This document shows, piece after piece, positions 61,790 through 64,000 of a stretch of 64,000 bases of DNA. Numbering within the stretch: position 1 is the stretch's first letter; the number at the start of each line of letters is the position of its first letter. The DNA is from Ptiloglossa arizonensis (Eukaryota; Arthropoda; Insecta; Hymenoptera; Colletidae). The notes under the pieces were generated by a model that searched no databases, was not told where the DNA came from, and saw only the letters and a list, made by a program, of their open reading frames with translations. Location of the stretch: positions 310,001 to 374,000 of the forward strand of contig NW_027478854.1 of NCBI RefSeq assembly GCF_051014685.1, written 5' to 3'. The position numbers and the translations under genes were made by a program.

Positions 61790-62909
61790 GATTACAACGG
61801 TATGCGTACTTTTCCCCTAGGCCGCTCTAGTTATTCGTTTCCAGCATCAGAACTGCGAAAATTTTGTGTTTCTCAAGTGTTTCATACTTCCAAACTGCCA
61901 TATCTCGCGAACGGATTGACCAATTCGCAAAATTTCTATTGCATCTGAAAGTAGAAACTCGCCCGATTACAACGGTATGCGTACTTTTCCCCTAGGCCGT
62001 TCTGGTTATTCGTTTCGAGCATCAGAACTGTGAAAATTTTGAGTTTCTCAAGCGTTTCTTACCTCCAAACTGCCATATCTCGCGAACGGATTGACCAATC
62101 CGCAAAATTTCTGTTGCATCTGAAAGTAGAAAGTCGCCCGATTACAACGGTATGCGTACTTTTCCCCTAGGCCGTCCTGGTTATTCGTTTCGAGCATCAG
62201 AACTGTGAAAATTTTGAGTTTCTCAACAGTTTCTTACCTCCAAACTGCCATATCTCGCGAACGGATTGACCGATCCGCAAAATTTCTGTAGCATCTGAAA
62301 GTAGAAAGTCGCCCGATTACAACGGTTTGCGAACTTTTCCCCTAGACCGTTCTAGTTATGCTTGTCGAGCATCAGAACTGCGAAAATTTTGAGTTTCTCA
62401 AGCGCTTCTTACATCCAAACTGCCATATCTCGCGAACGGATTGACTAATCCGCAAAATTTCTGTTGCATCTGAAAGTAGAAACTCGCCCGATTACAACGG
62501 TATGCGTACTTTTCCCCTAGGCCGTTGTAGTTATTCGCTTCGAGCATGAGAACTGCGAAAATTTTGGGTTTCTCAAGCGTTGCTTACCTCCATACTGCCA
62601 TATCTCGCGAACGGATTGACCAATTCGTAAAATTTCTGTTGCATCTGAAAGTAGAAACTCGCCCGATTACAACGGTGTGCGTACTCTTCCCCTAGGCCGT
62701 TCTGGTTACTCGTTTCGAGCATCAGAACTGTGATAATTTTGAGTTTCTCAACCGTTTCTTACCTCCAAACTGCCATATCTCTCGAACGGATTGACCAATC
62801 CGCAAAATTTCTGTTGCATCTGAAAGTAGAAAGTCGCCCGATTACAACGGTATGCGTACTTTTCCCCTAGACCGTTCTAGTTATGCTTGTCGAGCATCAG
62901 AACTGCGAC
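61790..62909 (+). repeat. Mixed units related to 12-14 kb and 24.5-25.3 kb
   Basis: Markers are GGCCGCTC with TGTGTTTCTC, GTCCTGGTTATTCG, CTCAACAGTTTC, GGTTTGCGAAC (62,325), AGCGCTTCTTACATCC, GTTGTAG with CGCTTCGAG, CCATACTGCC (62,591), GCGTACTCTTCC, GTTACTCG and CTCTCGAACGG. CCATACTGCC is shared with 24,962, which places this segment nearer the 24.5-kb copy than the 12-kb ones. Confidence 0.83.
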
Positions 62910-64000
62910 AATTTTGAGTTTCTCAAGCGTTTCTTACCTCCAAACTGCCATATCTCGCGAACGGATTGACAAATCCGCAAAATTTCTGTTGCATCTGAAA
63001 GTAGAAACTCGCCCGATTACAACGGTATGCGTACTTTTCCCCTAGTCCGTTCTAGTTATTCGTTTCGAGCATCAGAACTGCGAAAATTTTGAGTTTCTCA
63101 AGCGTTTCTTACCTCCAAACTGCCATATCTCGCGAACGGATTGACCAGTCCGCAAAATTTCTGTTGCATCTGAAAGTAGAAACTCGCCCGATTACAACGG
63201 TATGCGTACTTTTCCCCTAGTCCGTCCTAGTTATTCGTTTCGAGCATCAGAACTGCGAAAATTTTGAGTTTCTCAAGCGTTTCTTACCTCCAAACTGCCA
63301 TATCTCGCGAACGGATTGACCAATCCGCAAAATTTCTGTTGCATCTGAAAGTACAAACTCGCCCAATTACAACGGTATGCGTACTTTTCCCCTAGGCCGT
63401 TCTAGTTATTCGTTTCGAGCATCAGAACTGCGAAAATGTTGAGTTTCTCAAGCGTTTCTTACCTACAAACTGCCATATCTCGCGAACGGATTGACCAATC
63501 CGCAAAATTTCTGTTGCATCTGAAAGTAGAAACTCGCCCGATTACAACGGTATGCGTACTTTTCCCCTAGACCGTTCTAGTTATGCTTGTCGAGCATCAG
63601 AACTGCGAAAATTTTGAGTTTCTCAAGCGTTTCTTACTTCCAAACTGCCATATCTCGCGAACGGATTGACCAATCCGCAAAATTACTGTTGCATCTGAAA
63701 GTAGAAACTCGCCCGATTACAACGGTATGCGTACTTTTCCCCTAGGCCGTTCTAGTTAATCGTTTCGAGCATCAGAACTGCGAAAATGTTGAGTTTCTGA
63801 AGCGTGTCTTACCTACAAACTGCCATATCTCGTGAACGGATTGACCAATCCGCAAAATTTCTGATGCATCTGAAAGTAGAAACTCGCCCGATTACAACGG
63901 TATGCGCACTTTTCCCCTAGGCCGTTCTAGTTATTCGTTTCGAGCATCAGAACTGCGAAAATGTTGAGTTTCTCAAGCGTTTCTTACCTACAAACTGCCA
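62910..64000 (+). repeat. Start of a 16-unit repeat running off the window
   Basis: Matches 60,111-61,201 at an offset of 2,799 (16 units less the -1 unit at 61,741): GACAAAT 60,166/62,965, AATTACTG 60,882/63,681, GTATGCGCAC 61,101/63,900. The unit with AGACCG/TATGCTTG on the left and TTACTTCC/AATTACTG on the right is a chimera present in both copies. The last unit is cut at the window edge. Confidence 0.87.

Larger units (their letters stand above)
1..64000 (+). repeat. 175-bp satellite DNA array filling the window
   Basis: Head-to-tail copies of a 175-bp unit fill the window, all in one orientation. The anchor GATTACAACGG (often GTGTGCG, CTATGCG or GTTTGCG just after) recurs every 175 bases from 10 to 63,890, giving 365 complete units. 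Eleven single-base length variants account for the full phase drift of +5. Landmarks in order within a unit are the anchor (1-11), CCCCTAGG (25-32), GTTATTCGTTTCGAGCATCAG (41-61), AAAATTTT or AAAATGTT (69-76), CTGCCATATCTCGCGAACGG (106-125), the CCAAT dyad (123-138) and GCATCTGAAAGTAG (152-165). The consensus is about 44% GC with 13 CpG. Unit length and organisation are typical of centromeric or pericentromeric satellites. I do not recognise the family, and the centromeric role is inferred. Confidence 0.98.

Noticed and set aside
1..64000. Inverted or palindromic array organisation
   Set aside because: All units I read are in the same orientation. I saw no head-to-head or tail-to-tail switch.

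Overview
The whole window is one tandem satellite DNA array from a eukaryotic genome. The repeat unit is 175 bp and always runs in the same orientation. Taking GATTACAACGG as the unit start, the first start is at base 10 and the last at 63,890, giving 365 complete units plus 9 bases on the left and 111 on the right. I found 11 length-variant units, eight with +1 base and three with -1. Their net of +5 equals the phase drift over the window exactly (63,880 = 365 x 175 + 5). This leaves no room for an inserted gene, transposon or unrelated spacer, apart from whole-unit changes. I see no protein-coding gene, tRNA, rRNA, CRISPR array or mobile element. The few ORFs of 60 to 83 codons are by-products of the repeat.

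The species cannot be named from the sequence. The unit length is close to one nucleosome plus linker, the array is long and gene-free, and the higher-order structure is rich. These features are typical of centromeric or pericentromeric heterochromatin in animals and plants. The consensus unit is about 44% GC (45 C and 32 G on the + strand) and carries 13 CpG dinucleotides, roughly 1.6 times expectation. That argues mildly for a genome with little CpG methylation, such as many insects and other invertebrates, but this is inference.

The interest lies in the higher-order structure. Diagnostic variants show blocks of 2, 4, 5, 6, 10, 12, 16 and about 32-33 units copied in tandem. Larger blocks recur about 32-37 kb away. 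In order: 350-bp dimers (1-709); mixed units (710-7,360); a 5-unit repeat (7,361-9,110); mixed (9,111-11,210); a 9/10/12-unit family (11,211-17,509); a 6-unit, 1,051-bp repeat (17,510-21,362); a block found three times in the window (21,363-24,511); mixed (24,512-27,486); a 10-unit, 1,750-bp repeat (27,487-31,861); mixed (31,862-33,611); a 5/4-unit family (33,612-35,711); a long copy of the window's first 6.6 kb (35,712-42,362); mixed (42,363-44,637); a 6-unit, 1,050-bp repeat (44,638-47,087); a 4-unit repeat (47,088-48,313); a 6/8-unit family (48,314-51,814); two successive related copies of about 5.6-5.8 kb (51,815-61,789); and a 16-unit repeat running off the end. Several copy boundaries fall inside chimeric units, which record unequal crossovers or gene-conversion joints.

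Within each unit the clearest structural element is a 16-bp dyad, CGGATTG-AC-CAATCCG, which carries a CCAAT box. In some units the centre has changed so that the dyad is a perfect 16-bp palindrome. Other elements are an AAAATTTT tract, an AvrII and an NruI recognition sequence, and a weak CENP-B-box resemblance. No function can be shown for any of these from sequence alone.
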